DNA of 64,000 nt from Paraburkholderia sp. LEh10 (GCF_017814945.1 NZ_JAGIPX010000024.1:1-64000), one strand, 5' to 3'. Positions 23,850 through 33,961 are shown, counted from the first letter of the stretch. Made by a program: numbers and translations. The notes: generated by a model not told the origin, from the sequence alone.

Positions 23850-26690
23850 TCACACGCGCGGCACGCCGTCCTCGACCAGCACCGCGACGGGCATCGCCGC
23901 CAGCGCATCGCGCAGATAGAGCCGCCCCGTATCTTCCACCTTCGGCGCGCCCGGACTCAGCCAGTCGAACAGCGCGCGCCCGAACAGTTCTTCAGGCATC
24001 AGCACGGCCGTATCGTCCCAGCTGATGGCGTCGACGAGCGGCAGGTCGCCGTTGCCGTCGAGCAGCGCCATCGATAGCCGCGTCGCCACGACCACCGCCC
24101 AGCTATTGCCATGTCGCCGCGCGAACGCGATCACGCGTTCGGCGTGCCGGCCTTGCACCGTGAGGGGCAGATAGCTGCCCTTGCTCAGCAGCTCCGGCAT
24201 CTGCAAGCGCAGCGCGAGCATGCGCTGGATGATCGCGAGCTTCACGCGGCCGTCGCGCCAGCTCGCGAGGTAGTCGGAAGGCGGCGTTTCGGCGAGCAGC
24301 GCCGCGCGCCGCGCGAAATCGACGGGCCTGCGGTTGTCGGGATCGACGAGGCTGAAATCCCATAGCTCGGTGCCCTGATACAGATCGGGCACGCCGGGCG
24401 ACGCGAGACGCAGCACCGTCTGCTGCAAGCTGTTCACGGCGCCCGCGCGGCCGATGCGCGCCACGAACTCGCTCAGCTCGCGCAGGAAGCCGTCGCGCCG
24501 CTGCGGCGCCAGAATGTCGAACAGAAATTCGCGGCAGCCGTTCTCGAACGCTTCGTCGGGCGCGAGCCATGTCGTGCGCAGCTTCGCTTCGCGCAGCGCT
24601 TTCAATTGCCATTGCGCGACGCGTTCGGCAAGCGCCTTCACGCCCGCCTCGTCGTCGGGCGACAGGCCGGGCGGCCAGCAGCCTGCCAGCGTCTGATACA
24701 GCATCGCTTCGGCGGCCGGGCCGGGCGCCCAATCGTTTGCGTCGCCGCGGGGCGTGCGCCGGTGCGGCGTGTTCAGCGTCGTCCATGCGCGCAGCGTCGC
24801 GATCCAGTCGTCGGCGATTTCGCTCAGCACGGCAAGCCGCGCGCGCGTGTCCTCGCCGCGTTTGTGATCGTGCGTCGCCGTCGCCAGCATCGCGTGAGGA
24901 AAGCGCCGCGCGCGCTCTTGATTGCCCGCGTGAAACTGCTCGACCGACAGCGCGAACTCGCCCGGGTCAGCGCCCACTTCGCAGCGCGACAGCAGGCGTC
25001 CATAGCGATAGCAGGCCGTGTCTTCGATGGCCTTGGCGGCGACGGGCGCCGTCAGTTGCGAGAACAGCGTCTGCACTGTGCGGCGCGCCGACGTTGCGTG
25101 GTTGAACCCGCCGGCGTTGTTGCCTTGATGCTGCCCTTGCTGGAATGATGCGCTGCGCCCGTTGCCGTTTTCGTCCGCGCCGCTGCCGAGCCACGCATCG
25201 ACGCGCGCCAGCACGCCGAGATCGGAGCGCGACAGCGCGTTCTTCGCGGCATCGAGCGCGATGTCGAAATACACGTTGTCGGCCGCGCTGCGCAGGCCGT
25301 TTTGCGGGTAGATGCGATAGACGGGAAATTGCGCGGCAAGCTCGTTGACGACGCGGCGGATCGCGGTGTACGTGTAATCGCGCGTCGTGATGCTGTCGCG
25401 TGCAATGCGATGTAGCGCGCGCGCGGCGCGGTCCAGTTCCGCCGGCAGATTTTCCGCGAGAATCTGCCGGCGCGCGCGCAGCGCTTCGTCGGCGAAGTGC
25501 GCGGGGCGGCCGCTCAGTTCCGCCCATGTGTCCGCGAGCGGCTCGGCGCCCGCCGGATCGTGCAGCAGCGCGCCAACGTCGTTCATGAAGTCATAACCCG
25601 TCGTGCCGTCGACGGGCCAGTCGTCGCGCAGCGCCTCGCCGCGTGCGAGTATCTTCTCGACGACGATATATGGCGTTGCACCCTCGCGCAGTTCCGACAG
25701 CCGCTGGCGCAGCCGCTGCGTGTACTCGCGCGGCTCCGCGAGCCCATCGACATGATCGACGCGCACGCCGTCGATCACGCCCTGCGCATAGAGGCGGAAG
25801 ATCAGCGCATGCGCGGCGTCGAACACTTCGGGGCGCTCGACGCGCACGGCCGCGAGCGTGCTGATATCGAAGAAGCGCCGCCAGTTCACTTCGTCGGATG
25901 CCGTGCGCCACCACGCGAGCCGGAAATGCTGCCGCTCGATCAGCCGGTGCAGCCGGTCGCGCGTGACGGGCTCATTGGGCGAGTACGCTTCGAGCACGAA
26001 CTCGATCGCCGATAGGCCGTTGTGCTGCACGAACTCGCACAGCGCCTCGCGGCCTTCGGCGGCGCGCGGATGATCGGCGGGCTGCGTCGTGACGTGCGCG
26101 AAGCGCTCGGCGAGCGCGCTCAGATCCGCGCGATCCGCCGACTGCAAGATCGCCGCGTAATCGATCGGGCACACGGGGCACGCGTGCTCCCCATAGACGA
26201 TGCTGAAGCGCCCGCTATCGGCATCGAAGCGCAGCGCGATGCGTCCCGCGGCCAGCTCGTCGCCGTACGTCGCGCCGAGCACGGGCATCAGCACCTTGCC
26301 GCGCAACGCGGGGTCGGGCGAGTGCCAGTCGACGTCGAAGTAACGCGCAAACGCGCTGTGCCGCCCCCATTCGAGGATGTCCTGCCACCATGCGTTGTGC
26401 GTGCTCACGCCCATGTGATTCGGCACGATATCGACGATCAGGCCCATGCCGAGCTCGTGCAGCTTGTCGGTGAGGCGTCGCAGGCCCGTCTCGCCGCCGC
26501 ATTCGGCGCTGACCTGGCTGTAGTCGATGGTGTCGTAGCCGTGCATCGAGCCCGGCGTGGCCGTCGTGATCGGCGAAGCGTACAGATGACTCACGCCGAG
26601 CGCGGCGAAATAGTCGACGTGCGCGAGCGCATCGTCGAAGGTGAAGCCGCGATGGAACTGGAGTCTGAGCGTGGCGCGCGGAACGGTCAT
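23850..26690 (-). CDS. treY: Malto-oligosyltrehalose synthase
   Basis: TreY (GH13_26) isomerises the reducing-end alpha-1,4 bond of a malto-oligosaccharide to an alpha,alpha-1,1 bond; TreZ then releases trehalose. The 946-residue protein starts MTVPRATLRLQFHRGFTFDD. It has the block VDIVPNHMGVSTHNAWWQD (about residue 90), the catalytic Asp in DGVRVDHVDGLAEPREY, and Glu in YIVVEKILARGE. The C-terminal segment VPDLYQGTELWDFSLVDPDN is also family-typical. The ATG at 26690 overlaps the malQ stop as ATGA; upstream in-frame codons lie inside malQ. It is the last gene of the minus-strand glucan cluster. Confidence 0.96.
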   Translation of the reverse strand: MTVPRATLRLQFHRGFTFDDALAHVDYFAALGVSHLYASPITTATPGSMHGYDTIDYSQVSAECGGETGLRRLTDKLHELGMGLIVDIVPNHMGVSTHNAWWQDILEWGRHSAFARYFDVDWHSPDPALRGKVLMPVLGATYGDELAAGRIALRFDADSGRFSIVYGEHACPVCPIDYAAILQSADRADLSALAERFAHVTTQPADHPRAAEGREALCEFVQHNGLSAIEFVLEAYSPNEPVTRDRLHRLIERQHFRLAWWRTASDEVNWRRFFDISTLAAVRVERPEVFDAAHALIFRLYAQGVIDGVRVDHVDGLAEPREYTQRLRQRLSELREGATPYIVVEKILARGEALRDDWPVDGTTGYDFMNDVGALLHDPAGAEPLADTWAELSGRPAHFADEALRARRQILAENLPAELDRAARALHRIARDSITTRDYTYTAIRRVVNELAAQFPVYRIYPQNGLRSAADNVYFDIALDAAKNALSRSDLGVLARVDAWLGSGADENGNGRSASFQQGQHQGNNAGGFNHATSARRTVQTLFSQLTAPVAAKAIEDTACYRYGRLLSRCEVGADPGEFALSVEQFHAGNQERARRFPHAMLATATHDHKRGEDTRARLAVLSEIADDWIATLRAWTTLNTPHRRTPRGDANDWAPGPAAEAMLYQTLAGCWPPGLSPDDEAGVKALAERVAQWQLKALREAKLRTTWLAPDEAFENGCREFLFDILAPQRRDGFLRELSEFVARIGRAGAVNSLQQTVLRLASPGVPDLYQGTELWDFSLVDPDNRRPVDFARRAALLAETPPSDYLASWRDGRVKLAIIQRMLALRLQMPELLSKGSYLPLTVQGRHAERVIAFARRHGNSWAVVVATRLSMALLDGNGDLPLVDAISWDDTAVLMPEELFGRALFDWLSPGAPKVEDTGRLYLRDALAAMPVAVLVEDGVPRV

Positions 26691-28867
26691 GGTGTGTCGG
26701 ACAACGAAGATGCGGAGGTTGAGTCGGTGCGCGCCTGCTCGATCGCGAGCAGACGATCGCAAAACGTTTGATCGGCGAACAGCGCGTCGACGGGCTGTTT
26801 CACACGGCGGCGCCAGTTCGGATGCTCGTCGATCGAGCCGGGCAGATTCGGCTGATCCGCGAGGCCGAGCAGATCTTCGAGCGGATACGTGACGAGCGGC
26901 GACGGCGTGATGGCGACGAACGCCAGTGCTTCATCGACGGGCGCATCGTCGGGCGGCGGCGGCTCGACGTCGCGCGCGGCGACGCCCGCCCGCTGGAATG
27001 CCTGCCACAGCGCGGCGCGGTCTTCCGCGCGCTCGGCCTGCGCGAGCGCGACGGGGTCGCGGCCGTCGGCGCGCGCGGCCGTCTGGCCGACGCGGTTGCG
27101 CCACACGATATCCTCGCCGCGCCACCAGCCCGTGACGGTGGGCAGGTCATGCGTGGTCGTCGTGGCGACGGCGTTGCGGTCCCATTCGGCGGGCGGCATG
27201 AAGCCTTTGCCGTCCTTCGTGCGCTCGAACCACAGCACGCGGATGCCCGCGAGGCCGTGCTCCGTGAGCCGCTCGCGAAAGCCCGGCGGCACGGTGCCGA
27301 GATCCTCGCCGATCACGATCGCGCGATGCCGCCACGATTCGAGCGCGATCAGCCGCAGCATGTCCTCGAGCGGATAGCGCAGATACGCGCCGTTTTTCGC
27401 GGGCTCGCCTTCGGGCACGAGCCACAGGCGGCGCAGCCCGAGGATGTGATCGATGCGGATGCCGCCAGCGTAGGCGAACGCGGCGCGCAGCATGTCGATG
27501 AACGCCGAGAAGCCCTGGTTGCGCATCGCGCGCGGCGAGAACGTGGTGAGCCCCCACGACTGGCCCGCCTGGTTGAACAGGTCGGGCGGCGCGCCGACGG
27601 ACACGCCATGCAGCATGTCGTCCCGGTACGACCACGCGTGACTGCCCGCGCTATCGCAACCGACGGCGAGATCCGCGATCAGGCCGACGGCCATGCCCGC
27701 GTCGCGCGATGCATGTTGCGCGTGCGACAGACCCTTCGCGGCGAGCCATTGCAGGAACAGATGAAACTCGACTTCGTGCCGGTGCTCGTTCGCGAAAGCT
27801 TCGACCTGCGGGCTGCGCGGGTCACGCAGCGGCTCGGGCCACTTGCGCCAGTAGCCTTCGCCGCTTTCGCGCAACTGATGCGCGTGCAGAGCTTCGAAAC
27901 GCGCGTGATCTTCGAGCGCGCGGCCGCCTCGCTCGCAAAAGCCGTGGAATTCGACCGCGCGCGGCGAGTCCTGCGCGCGGTCGTTCGCGCAGAAGCGTTC
28001 GAACAGCACGCGCAGCACCTTGAGCTTCAACGGCGTCGCCGTCTTCCAGTCGATCAGCGGCAGCGTTTCGAGTTGCGCCCATGCTTGCCTGGCGTCTGCC
28101 GCGTCAAGCGCGGCCTGCGCCGCCTGCGCGCCGAATGCGGCGGCGGGGTCGATATGCGTGACGTTCAGCCACAAACGCGACGACGGCGAATACGGGCTGA
28201 AGGATTGCGGCAACGCGCTGAACATCGCGTGGGCCGGGCTGATCGCGAGCGCGTGCGCGCCGCGTTTCGCGCTTTCGATCGCGAGCGTGGTCAGCGCGGT
28301 GTAATCGCCGATGCCGCCGTCGCCGACGCGGCGCAAGCCATAGATCTGCGCCGCGATGCCCCACAGCGGCGGCGGTTTGGCGTCGCCGCCGCGCATCGCG
28401 CGCCACGCGTCGGCGACGGTGTAGCTGCGCGCGGGCGCGACGGCGAGCGTCATCCGGTGATCGTTGAGCAGGAGCGTGTGATAGCCGGGTTCGTCGATGG
28501 GCGAGAGCAGCGCCGCTTCGCCTTTGGGCGCGGTGAAGCGGCCGTCGATCAGCGAGCCGCTCTCCAGTTCGATCCGGTAATGGCTGCCCGACTTGACGGC
28601 AGCCGCGGGCAGCGCGATGCCGCGCCCGCATTCGACCGTCATCAGCGGCGGCAGCTTGCGCCCGGACAGCTCGGCTTCGAGCGCTGCCGCGCTCTGGCGG
28701 ATCTGCGTGGCGTTCCCGCACGGCAGGCCCATGCGTTCGAGCAGCGCGGAGAGCGTGCTGTCGGGCACGCGTTGCTTGCGGCGATGTGCGTCTTCCCATT
28801 CGACTTCGAAGCCTGCGCGCGCGGCGAGGGTGTCGATGGGAATGCCGGGGCGTCGGGTGGTGGCCAC
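26687..28867 (-). CDS. malQ: 4-alpha-glucanotransferase (amylomaltase)
   Basis: MalQ (GH77) disproportionates malto-oligosaccharides, reshaping chains for the debranching and trehalose-forming enzymes. The 726-residue protein starts at a GTG with GAGGAG six bases upstream. It carries an N-terminal extra domain of ~160 residues seen in proteobacterial MalQ. The catalytic core has GGIRIDHILGLRRLWLVPEG (nucleophile Asp near residue 460), VIGEDLGTVPPGFRE (acid/base Glu), and TTTHDLPTVTGWW (third Asp). It follows treZ by three bases and overlaps treY by four, so these three genes are coupled. Confidence 0.96.
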   Translation of the reverse strand: MATTRRPGIPIDTLAARAGFEVEWEDAHRRKQRVPDSTLSALLERMGLPCGNATQIRQSAAALEAELSGRKLPPLMTVECGRGIALPAAAVKSGSHYRIELESGSLIDGRFTAPKGEAALLSPIDEPGYHTLLLNDHRMTLAVAPARSYTVADAWRAMRGGDAKPPPLWGIAAQIYGLRRVGDGGIGDYTALTTLAIESAKRGAHALAISPAHAMFSALPQSFSPYSPSSRLWLNVTHIDPAAAFGAQAAQAALDAADARQAWAQLETLPLIDWKTATPLKLKVLRVLFERFCANDRAQDSPRAVEFHGFCERGGRALEDHARFEALHAHQLRESGEGYWRKWPEPLRDPRSPQVEAFANEHRHEVEFHLFLQWLAAKGLSHAQHASRDAGMAVGLIADLAVGCDSAGSHAWSYRDDMLHGVSVGAPPDLFNQAGQSWGLTTFSPRAMRNQGFSAFIDMLRAAFAYAGGIRIDHILGLRRLWLVPEGEPAKNGAYLRYPLEDMLRLIALESWRHRAIVIGEDLGTVPPGFRERLTEHGLAGIRVLWFERTKDGKGFMPPAEWDRNAVATTTTHDLPTVTGWWRGEDIVWRNRVGQTAARADGRDPVALAQAERAEDRAALWQAFQRAGVAARDVEPPPPDDAPVDEALAFVAITPSPLVTYPLEDLLGLADQPNLPGSIDEHPNWRRRVKQPVDALFADQTFCDRLLAIEQARTDSTSASSLSDTP

Positions 28868-28870
28868 GCG

Positions 28871-30781
28871 TCACTCCTCGGTTGCGTCGGTGTGCTTGCG
28901 CGCGTCGTGGCCGACCGCGTACTCGCTGATGTCGCCCGTGAGCCACGCGACGAACGCATTCGGCGGCAGTTCGCCCGCATCGACGCGGTCGCGCACGCGC
29001 GGCGGCGTTTCGAAGATCACTTTGCCCGCCGGTCTGTCGTCGAGCTTCACGGGTTCATCGCCGAGGTGGAGCACGATCGAGAGCGTTTCGCCGTCGTCGA
29101 GTTTCCAGCGCGCGACGAGCGCATTGGCGTCCTCATCGGCGCGTCGCTTCAGCACTGTCGAGCCGAGCGCCTTCGCGCGCGCGAGCCGCGGCGCGATCAG
29201 CTTCGCGCGCACGGCGAGCGCGGATTTATAGAAGTGCATCCATTCGAGCGCTTCGCGCTCTTCGGGCGTGTCGTTGTGCCGTTCGGCAGGCGGCGATGAT
29301 GCCACGAGCGTCTGCGCATCGTTCGGATCGGGAATCAGCGCGCGGCGCTTCTCGTCGGCGAAGGCGGAAAAGCGCGCGAATTCCTTGCGGCGCCCTTCAC
29401 GCACGGCGTCCGCGAGATCACCGCTGTAGTCGGTGAAAAAGAGGAAGGGCTGCTTCGAGCCGTACTCTTCGTCCATGAACAGCAGCGGAATCTGCGGCGA
29501 AAGCAGCAACAGGCCCGTCGCGGCAAGCAGCGCTTCGTCGCTGCACAACCCGCGCAAACGCTCGCCCATCGCGCGATTGCCGATTTGATCGTGGTTCTGC
29601 AAAAACATCACGAACGACGTGGGCGGCAGATGGCCGCTCGGCTCGCCGCGCGGCGCGCCGTCGTGGATCGGCGACGGATCGCCCTGATAGCCGAAGCCGC
29701 TGACGAGTATCCGCGCAAGACGTTGAATCGGCTGGTCGGCGTAGGCCGCGTAATAGCCTTCATGCTCGCCCGTCAGCAGCACGTGCAGCGTGTTGTGCGC
29801 GTCGTCGTTCCATTGCGCGGTGAAATGCCCGTCGAGCAGGCTCGCCGTATTGCGCTCGTTTTCCAGCACCAGATGCACGTGACGCCCATGCTGCACATGT
29901 GCGCGGACGTGATCGGCAAAACGGCGCAGCCACGTGTCGTTGTCGATTGCATGCACGGCGTCGAGGCGCAAGCCGTCGAAGCGGTATTCGTTGAGCCAGT
30001 AGAGCGCGTTGTCGCAGAAGAACTCGCTCACTTCGCTGCGCTCGAAGTCGATGGCGGGGCCCCACGGCGTATGCGTGCCCTCGCGGAAAAAGGGCTTTGC
30101 ATACTGATGCAGATAGTTGCCGTCCGGGCCGAAGTGGTTGTAGACGACGTCGAGAAAGACGGCAAGACCGAGACCGTGCGCTGCGTCGATCAGCGCCTTC
30201 AGGTCTTCGGGGCGCCCGTATGCGGAGTCGGGCGCATACGGAAGCACGCCGTCGTAGCCCCAGTTGCGCGTGCCCGGAAAATCGTTGAGCGGCATCAGCT
30301 CGATGGCCGTCGCGCCGAGCGCGGCGATGGCGGGCAGCCGCTTCGTGACGCCCGCATAGCCGCCCAGCGCGCCGACATGCAATTCGTACAGCACCGTCTC
30401 TTCCCACGGCCGGCCGCACCAGTGCGTTTGCTGCCACGCATACGCGCGCGGGTCGATCACTTCGCTCGGGCCGTGCACGTCCTGCGGCTGGAAGCGCGAC
30501 GCGGGGTCGGGTATCAACAGCGCGCCGTCGAGCTTGTAGCGGTACAGCGTGCCCGCGCCGCATTCGACTTCCGTCTCGAACCAGCCGTTGCCCGTCGCGC
30601 TCATCTCGTGCGCGCCTTGAGCGGGACCGTTCTCGATGACCGCCTGCACCTTCGCGCACGACGGCGCCCACAGCCGGAAGCGCGTGCGCGGCTTCGCGCT
30701 CGCCGCGCCGAGCAGCTGCGCGCTGAACGGCAGGCAGTGCGCGTGATGATGCGCGTGAGGGTCGATCGGACGTTCATGCAT
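28871..30781 (-). CDS. treZ: Malto-oligosyltrehalose trehalohydrolase
   Basis: TreZ (GH13_10) hydrolyses the bond next to the trehalose end made by TreY. The start at 30781 (MHERPIDPHAHHHAH) has GGTGA five bases upstream; an in-frame ATG at 30793 is possible. The ~636-residue product has an N-terminal CBM48-like domain (TRFRLWAPSCAKVQAVIENG), then AVFLDVVYNHFGPDGNYLHQ, the nucleophile in FDGLRLDAVHAIDN, the acid in HLVLENERN, and the FLQNHDQIGNRAMGERL block. The last gene upstream, glgX, ends 95 bases earlier. Confidence 0.96.
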   Translation of the reverse strand: MHERPIDPHAHHHAHCLPFSAQLLGAASAKPRTRFRLWAPSCAKVQAVIENGPAQGAHEMSATGNGWFETEVECGAGTLYRYKLDGALLIPDPASRFQPQDVHGPSEVIDPRAYAWQQTHWCGRPWEETVLYELHVGALGGYAGVTKRLPAIAALGATAIELMPLNDFPGTRNWGYDGVLPYAPDSAYGRPEDLKALIDAAHGLGLAVFLDVVYNHFGPDGNYLHQYAKPFFREGTHTPWGPAIDFERSEVSEFFCDNALYWLNEYRFDGLRLDAVHAIDNDTWLRRFADHVRAHVQHGRHVHLVLENERNTASLLDGHFTAQWNDDAHNTLHVLLTGEHEGYYAAYADQPIQRLARILVSGFGYQGDPSPIHDGAPRGEPSGHLPPTSFVMFLQNHDQIGNRAMGERLRGLCSDEALLAATGLLLLSPQIPLLFMDEEYGSKQPFLFFTDYSGDLADAVREGRRKEFARFSAFADEKRRALIPDPNDAQTLVASSPPAERHNDTPEEREALEWMHFYKSALAVRAKLIAPRLARAKALGSTVLKRRADEDANALVARWKLDDGETLSIVLHLGDEPVKLDDRPAGKVIFETPPRVRDRVDAGELPPNAFVAWLTGDISEYAVGHDARKHTDATEE

Positions 30782-30876
30782 GATGGTCACCATTCATCGA
30801 CATGCTGTCTGGCGCACTGCCGCGCGCCATCGTCATGGGTTAGTGTGCTTCCGGCATTGAGCTTTCCAGCCGTCGC

Positions 30877-33102
30877 CTACGGGTGCTCGCCGCCGGAGTC
30901 CTCGGGCTCCGGCATCGACGTGCCCGGGTCCGGCGGCAGCGCCGTCAGCAGGCGCGGACCGTACTGCGCACCCGCGCGCCAGCTTGCCTGCCAGTCCGCG
31001 TCGCCCGTCGGCTGCGCCGCGATCACGACCATGCTGTGCGCGGCGACTTGCAGTTCGGGCGCGGCGAACGGCTCGGGCGGCGCGTCGGGATTCGCCGTAT
31101 CCAGCAGCACATGCCATTCCAGGTGCGGCGGCGGCGGCGTGAAGCGCAGCGCCGCCGCCGATGCGTTCAACATCATCAACAATACTTCCGTTTCTCCGTT
31201 CAGACCCGTGCCCGCGCGCCTGAGCGTGAACGCGCGGCCTTCGGGGTCTTGCCAGGCTTCGATGGTCAGCGCTTCGCCGTGCGTGTCGAACCAGCCGACG
31301 TCGTAGAGGCCGGGCAGCACCTCGCGGTCGCCGAACAGGAAACGGTTTTCGCGCAGCAACGGATGCCGTTTTCGCAAAGCGATGATGCGCGCGAAGAACA
31401 TAGTCATTTTGCGTCCGTGTGGGAGCGTGGCACGTTCCCAATCTAGCCAGGAAATTTCGTTATCCTGGCAATAGGCGTTGTTGTTGCCGCGCTGGGTGCG
31501 GCCCATTTCGTCGCCGGCGAGCATCATCGGCGTGCCCAGTGCGATGAAGAGCGTCGCGATCAGCGCGCGCGAGACGCGCTCGCGCTTTTCGGCGATTGCG
31601 GGCTCGTCGGTTGGACCTTCCACGCCCCAGTTTGAGCTGAAGTTTTCGTTGTGGCCGTCGTTGTTGTGTTCGCCGTTCACCTCGTTGTGCTTGTGCGAGT
31701 ATGAGACGAGATCGGCGAGCGTGAAGCCGTCGTGCGACGTGACGAAATTGACGGACGCCGTCGGCTTGCGAAAACGCCGGTTGAAGAGATCCGCCGATCC
31801 CGTCAGGCGCGCGGCGAGATCGGGCCGCATGCCGGCGTCGCCGCGCCAGAAGCGCCGCACGGAATCGCGGAAACGGTCGTTCCATTCGCTGATGCCGGGC
31901 GGATGATTGCCGAGCTGATAGCCGCCGGGGCCGATGTCCCAGGGCTCCGAGATCAGCTTGCGCTGCGACAGGATCGGGTCCTGGCGCAACGCGTCGAAAA
32001 AGCCCGAGCCCGGATCGAAACCGGAATGCTCGCGTCCGAGCGTGACGCCGAGATCGAAACGAAAGCCATCGATATTGAACGCCGTCGACCAGTAGCGCAG
32101 CGAGTCCATCACCATTTGCAGCACGCGCGGATGGGGCAGGTTGAGCGTGTTGCCGCAGCCGGTGTCGTTGATGTGATGACGTTCGTCGCCTGGAATGAGG
32201 CGGTAGTAGCTGGCATTGTCGAGTCCGCGCCACGATACGGTGGGGCCCATTTCATTGCCTTCGCACGTGTGGTTGTAGACGACGTCGAGTATCACCTCGA
32301 TTCCCGCCGCGTGCAGTTGACGGACGGCGATGCGCATTTCGTCGAGCCGGTGCGCCGACAGATACGACGGCTCCGGCGCGAAGAATGCGGCCGTGTTGTA
32401 GCCCCAGTAGTTGCGCAGCCCGCGTTCGACGAGAAAGCGGTCGTTGAGAAACGCGTGAACGGGCAGCAGTTCGACAGCGGTGACACCCAGCTTGAGCAGA
32501 TGTTCGATGAACTCCGGCGACGCGAGCGCGGCGAAGGTGCCGCGTTCTGGCGTGCGCAGGTCTTTGCGCAGCATCGACGCGCCGCGCACGTGGGTTTCGT
32601 AGATGACGGTTTCACTCCACGGCACGTCGGGGCGCCTGTCGTGGGACCAGTCGAAGGCTTCGTCGATGACGACGCATTTCGGCATCGCGGGCGCCGAGTC
32701 ACGCCTGTCGATCGACAGGTCCATTCTGTTCGAATGCACGCGATAGCTGAAGAGCGCGTCGGACCATCGGAACTGGCCGATGAGTTTTCGCGCGTAGGGG
32801 TCGAGCAGAAGCTTGTGCGGGTTGAAGCGATGACCGTGTTGCGGCTGATAGGGGCCGTGGGCGCGCAACGCGTAGACGGTGCCGGGATGCGCATGAGGCA
32901 GATAGCCGTGCCAGACCTCGTCGGTGCATTCCGGCAGCGCATAGCGTTTGAGTTCTTTTCTGCCCGTCGGCTCGAAGAGACATAGCTCGATTCTCTGCGC
33001 GTTCGCGGAGAAGACGGCGAAGTTCACGCCGAGTCCGTCCCAGCTCGAACCCAACGGATAGGGGTTGCCCGGCAACAGTCGATCTGGCAGTACGTGAGAC
33101 AT
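30877..33102 (-). CDS. glgX: Glycogen debranching enzyme
   Basis: GlgX (GH13_11) cleaves alpha-1,6 branches of glycogen, freeing chains for MalQ and TreY. The start at 33102 (MSHVLPDRLLPGNPYPLG) has AGGAA five bases upstream; the frame is open ~100 codons further back only because it runs through a repeat element. The 741-residue protein has a CBM48-like N-terminus (GLGVNFAVFSANAQRIELCL), VILDVVYNHTCEGNEMGPT, the nucleophile in DGFRFDLGVTLGRE, the acid in KLISEPWDIGPGGYQ, and NFVTSHDGFTLADLVSY. It is separated from glgB by an 860-base repeat-filled gap. Confidence 0.97.
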   Translation of the reverse strand: MSHVLPDRLLPGNPYPLGSSWDGLGVNFAVFSANAQRIELCLFEPTGRKELKRYALPECTDEVWHGYLPHAHPGTVYALRAHGPYQPQHGHRFNPHKLLLDPYARKLIGQFRWSDALFSYRVHSNRMDLSIDRRDSAPAMPKCVVIDEAFDWSHDRRPDVPWSETVIYETHVRGASMLRKDLRTPERGTFAALASPEFIEHLLKLGVTAVELLPVHAFLNDRFLVERGLRNYWGYNTAAFFAPEPSYLSAHRLDEMRIAVRQLHAAGIEVILDVVYNHTCEGNEMGPTVSWRGLDNASYYRLIPGDERHHINDTGCGNTLNLPHPRVLQMVMDSLRYWSTAFNIDGFRFDLGVTLGREHSGFDPGSGFFDALRQDPILSQRKLISEPWDIGPGGYQLGNHPPGISEWNDRFRDSVRRFWRGDAGMRPDLAARLTGSADLFNRRFRKPTASVNFVTSHDGFTLADLVSYSHKHNEVNGEHNNDGHNENFSSNWGVEGPTDEPAIAEKRERVSRALIATLFIALGTPMMLAGDEMGRTQRGNNNAYCQDNEISWLDWERATLPHGRKMTMFFARIIALRKRHPLLRENRFLFGDREVLPGLYDVGWFDTHGEALTIEAWQDPEGRAFTLRRAGTGLNGETEVLLMMLNASAAALRFTPPPPHLEWHVLLDTANPDAPPEPFAAPELQVAAHSMVVIAAQPTGDADWQASWRAGAQYGPRLLTALPPDPGTSMPEPEDSGGEHP

Positions 33103-33159
33103 GGGTTTCCTTTTGTCTGCGACGCTGTTGGGATTGGTTTGCTTTGCTGTTATTGCGGA

Positions 33160-33380
33160 CATCCGCGATGCGGTGTGTTTTGCCGATATCGCTGGCATCC
33201 GCGATAGCGGTGCGTTTTGCCGATATCGCTGGCATCCGCGATAGCGCCTCGCGGCGCAGGCGTTGCCCCTGTGCGGGGCGGCACCTACTTTCTTTGCCGC
33301 GGCAAAGAAAGTAGGCAAAGAAAGCCGCTCACACCGCCAACCCTTGACCGTTACCCACGGGCCCTCAACATCCCCATTGT
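33160..33380 (+). repeat. Burkholderia-type intergenic repeat, copy A
   Basis: The core CACCTACTTTCTTTGCCGCG and its mirror CAAAGAAAGTAGG form a near-palindrome, preceded by GTTGCCCCTGTGCGGGGCGG and followed by GCCGCTCACACCGCCAA. The outer part is a tandem duplication of a ~37-base unit (CATCCGCGATAGCGG... GCCGATATCGCTGG). The same element occurs inverted as copy B, with similarity extending through CTTGAC...CACGGGC. I recall closely similar sequences in many intergenic places in Paraburkholderia genomes. It contains short open frames that are not genes. Confidence 0.85.
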
Positions 33381-33488
33381 TCTCACGGCAACGCGCTGGT
33401 CCATGTCCGTGCCAGCGCACTGATTGAACGCCTCAATCGCTTCATGCCCCCGCGTTGCAGAATACGGCCTCGACTATCCACCGCCCCC

Positions 33489-33603
33489 GTGCGGCAAACT
33501 TATGTAGGCATTCGCACCATCAGAACACCTTTGTTGCGCGATGCGCCACCACCGTGCGGGCGCCGCCCTGTAGTGCGCGACGGCCAACATAGGTTTGCCG
33601 CAC
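33489..33603. repeat. Inverted repeat inside the glgX-glgB gap
   Basis: GTGCGGCAAACTTATGT (33489-33505) and ACATAGGTTTGCCGCAC (33587-33603) are inverted copies with one mismatch. The 80 bases between hold further short complementary stretches (GCCCTGT and ACAGGGC). This is the centre of the region between copies A and B. Confidence 0.7.
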
Positions 33604-33711
33604 AGGGCACTAAACCATCAGGGGCGGCTAGCTGCTGTGCGAGCGCATGAAGCGGGTGAGGCAATTACCAGATAGGTTGGCTACGAACATCGGCAAGCAC
33701 GCTGCCATGCG

Positions 33712-33898
33712 AAGTGCGGGGACGTTGCGAGCCCGTGGATCGACGTCAAGCATTGGCGGTGTGAGCGGCTTTCTTTGCCTACTTTCTTTGCCGCGGCAAA
33801 GAAAGTAGGTGCCGCCCCGCACAGGGGCAACGTCCGCGCCGCGAGGCGCTATCGCGGATGCCAGCGACAGCGGCAAAACACACCGCATCGCGAATGCC
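33712..33898 (-). repeat. Burkholderia-type intergenic repeat, copy B (inverted)
   Basis: This is copy A in the opposite direction: on the plus strand TTGGCGGTGTGAGCGGCTTT, the palindromic TTTCTTTGCCGCGGCAAAGA core, GCCGCCCCGCACAGGGGCAA and the GCGAGGCGCTATCGCGGATG block. It lacks the extra 37-base unit present in copy A. A 106-codon minus-strand frame across it is repeat-derived. Confidence 0.85.
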
Positions 33899-33961
33899 CG
33901 CGCAAGGGCAAAGGAAAACAAAACCCCAACCACCAGCGTCGCAGACAAAGAACGAACCGCT

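Noticed and set aside
33628..33948. 106-codon minus-strand frame over repeat copy B, and a matching plus-strand frame from 33775
   Set aside because: Their peptides come from the palindromic repeat itself and recur in copy A; not a gene.
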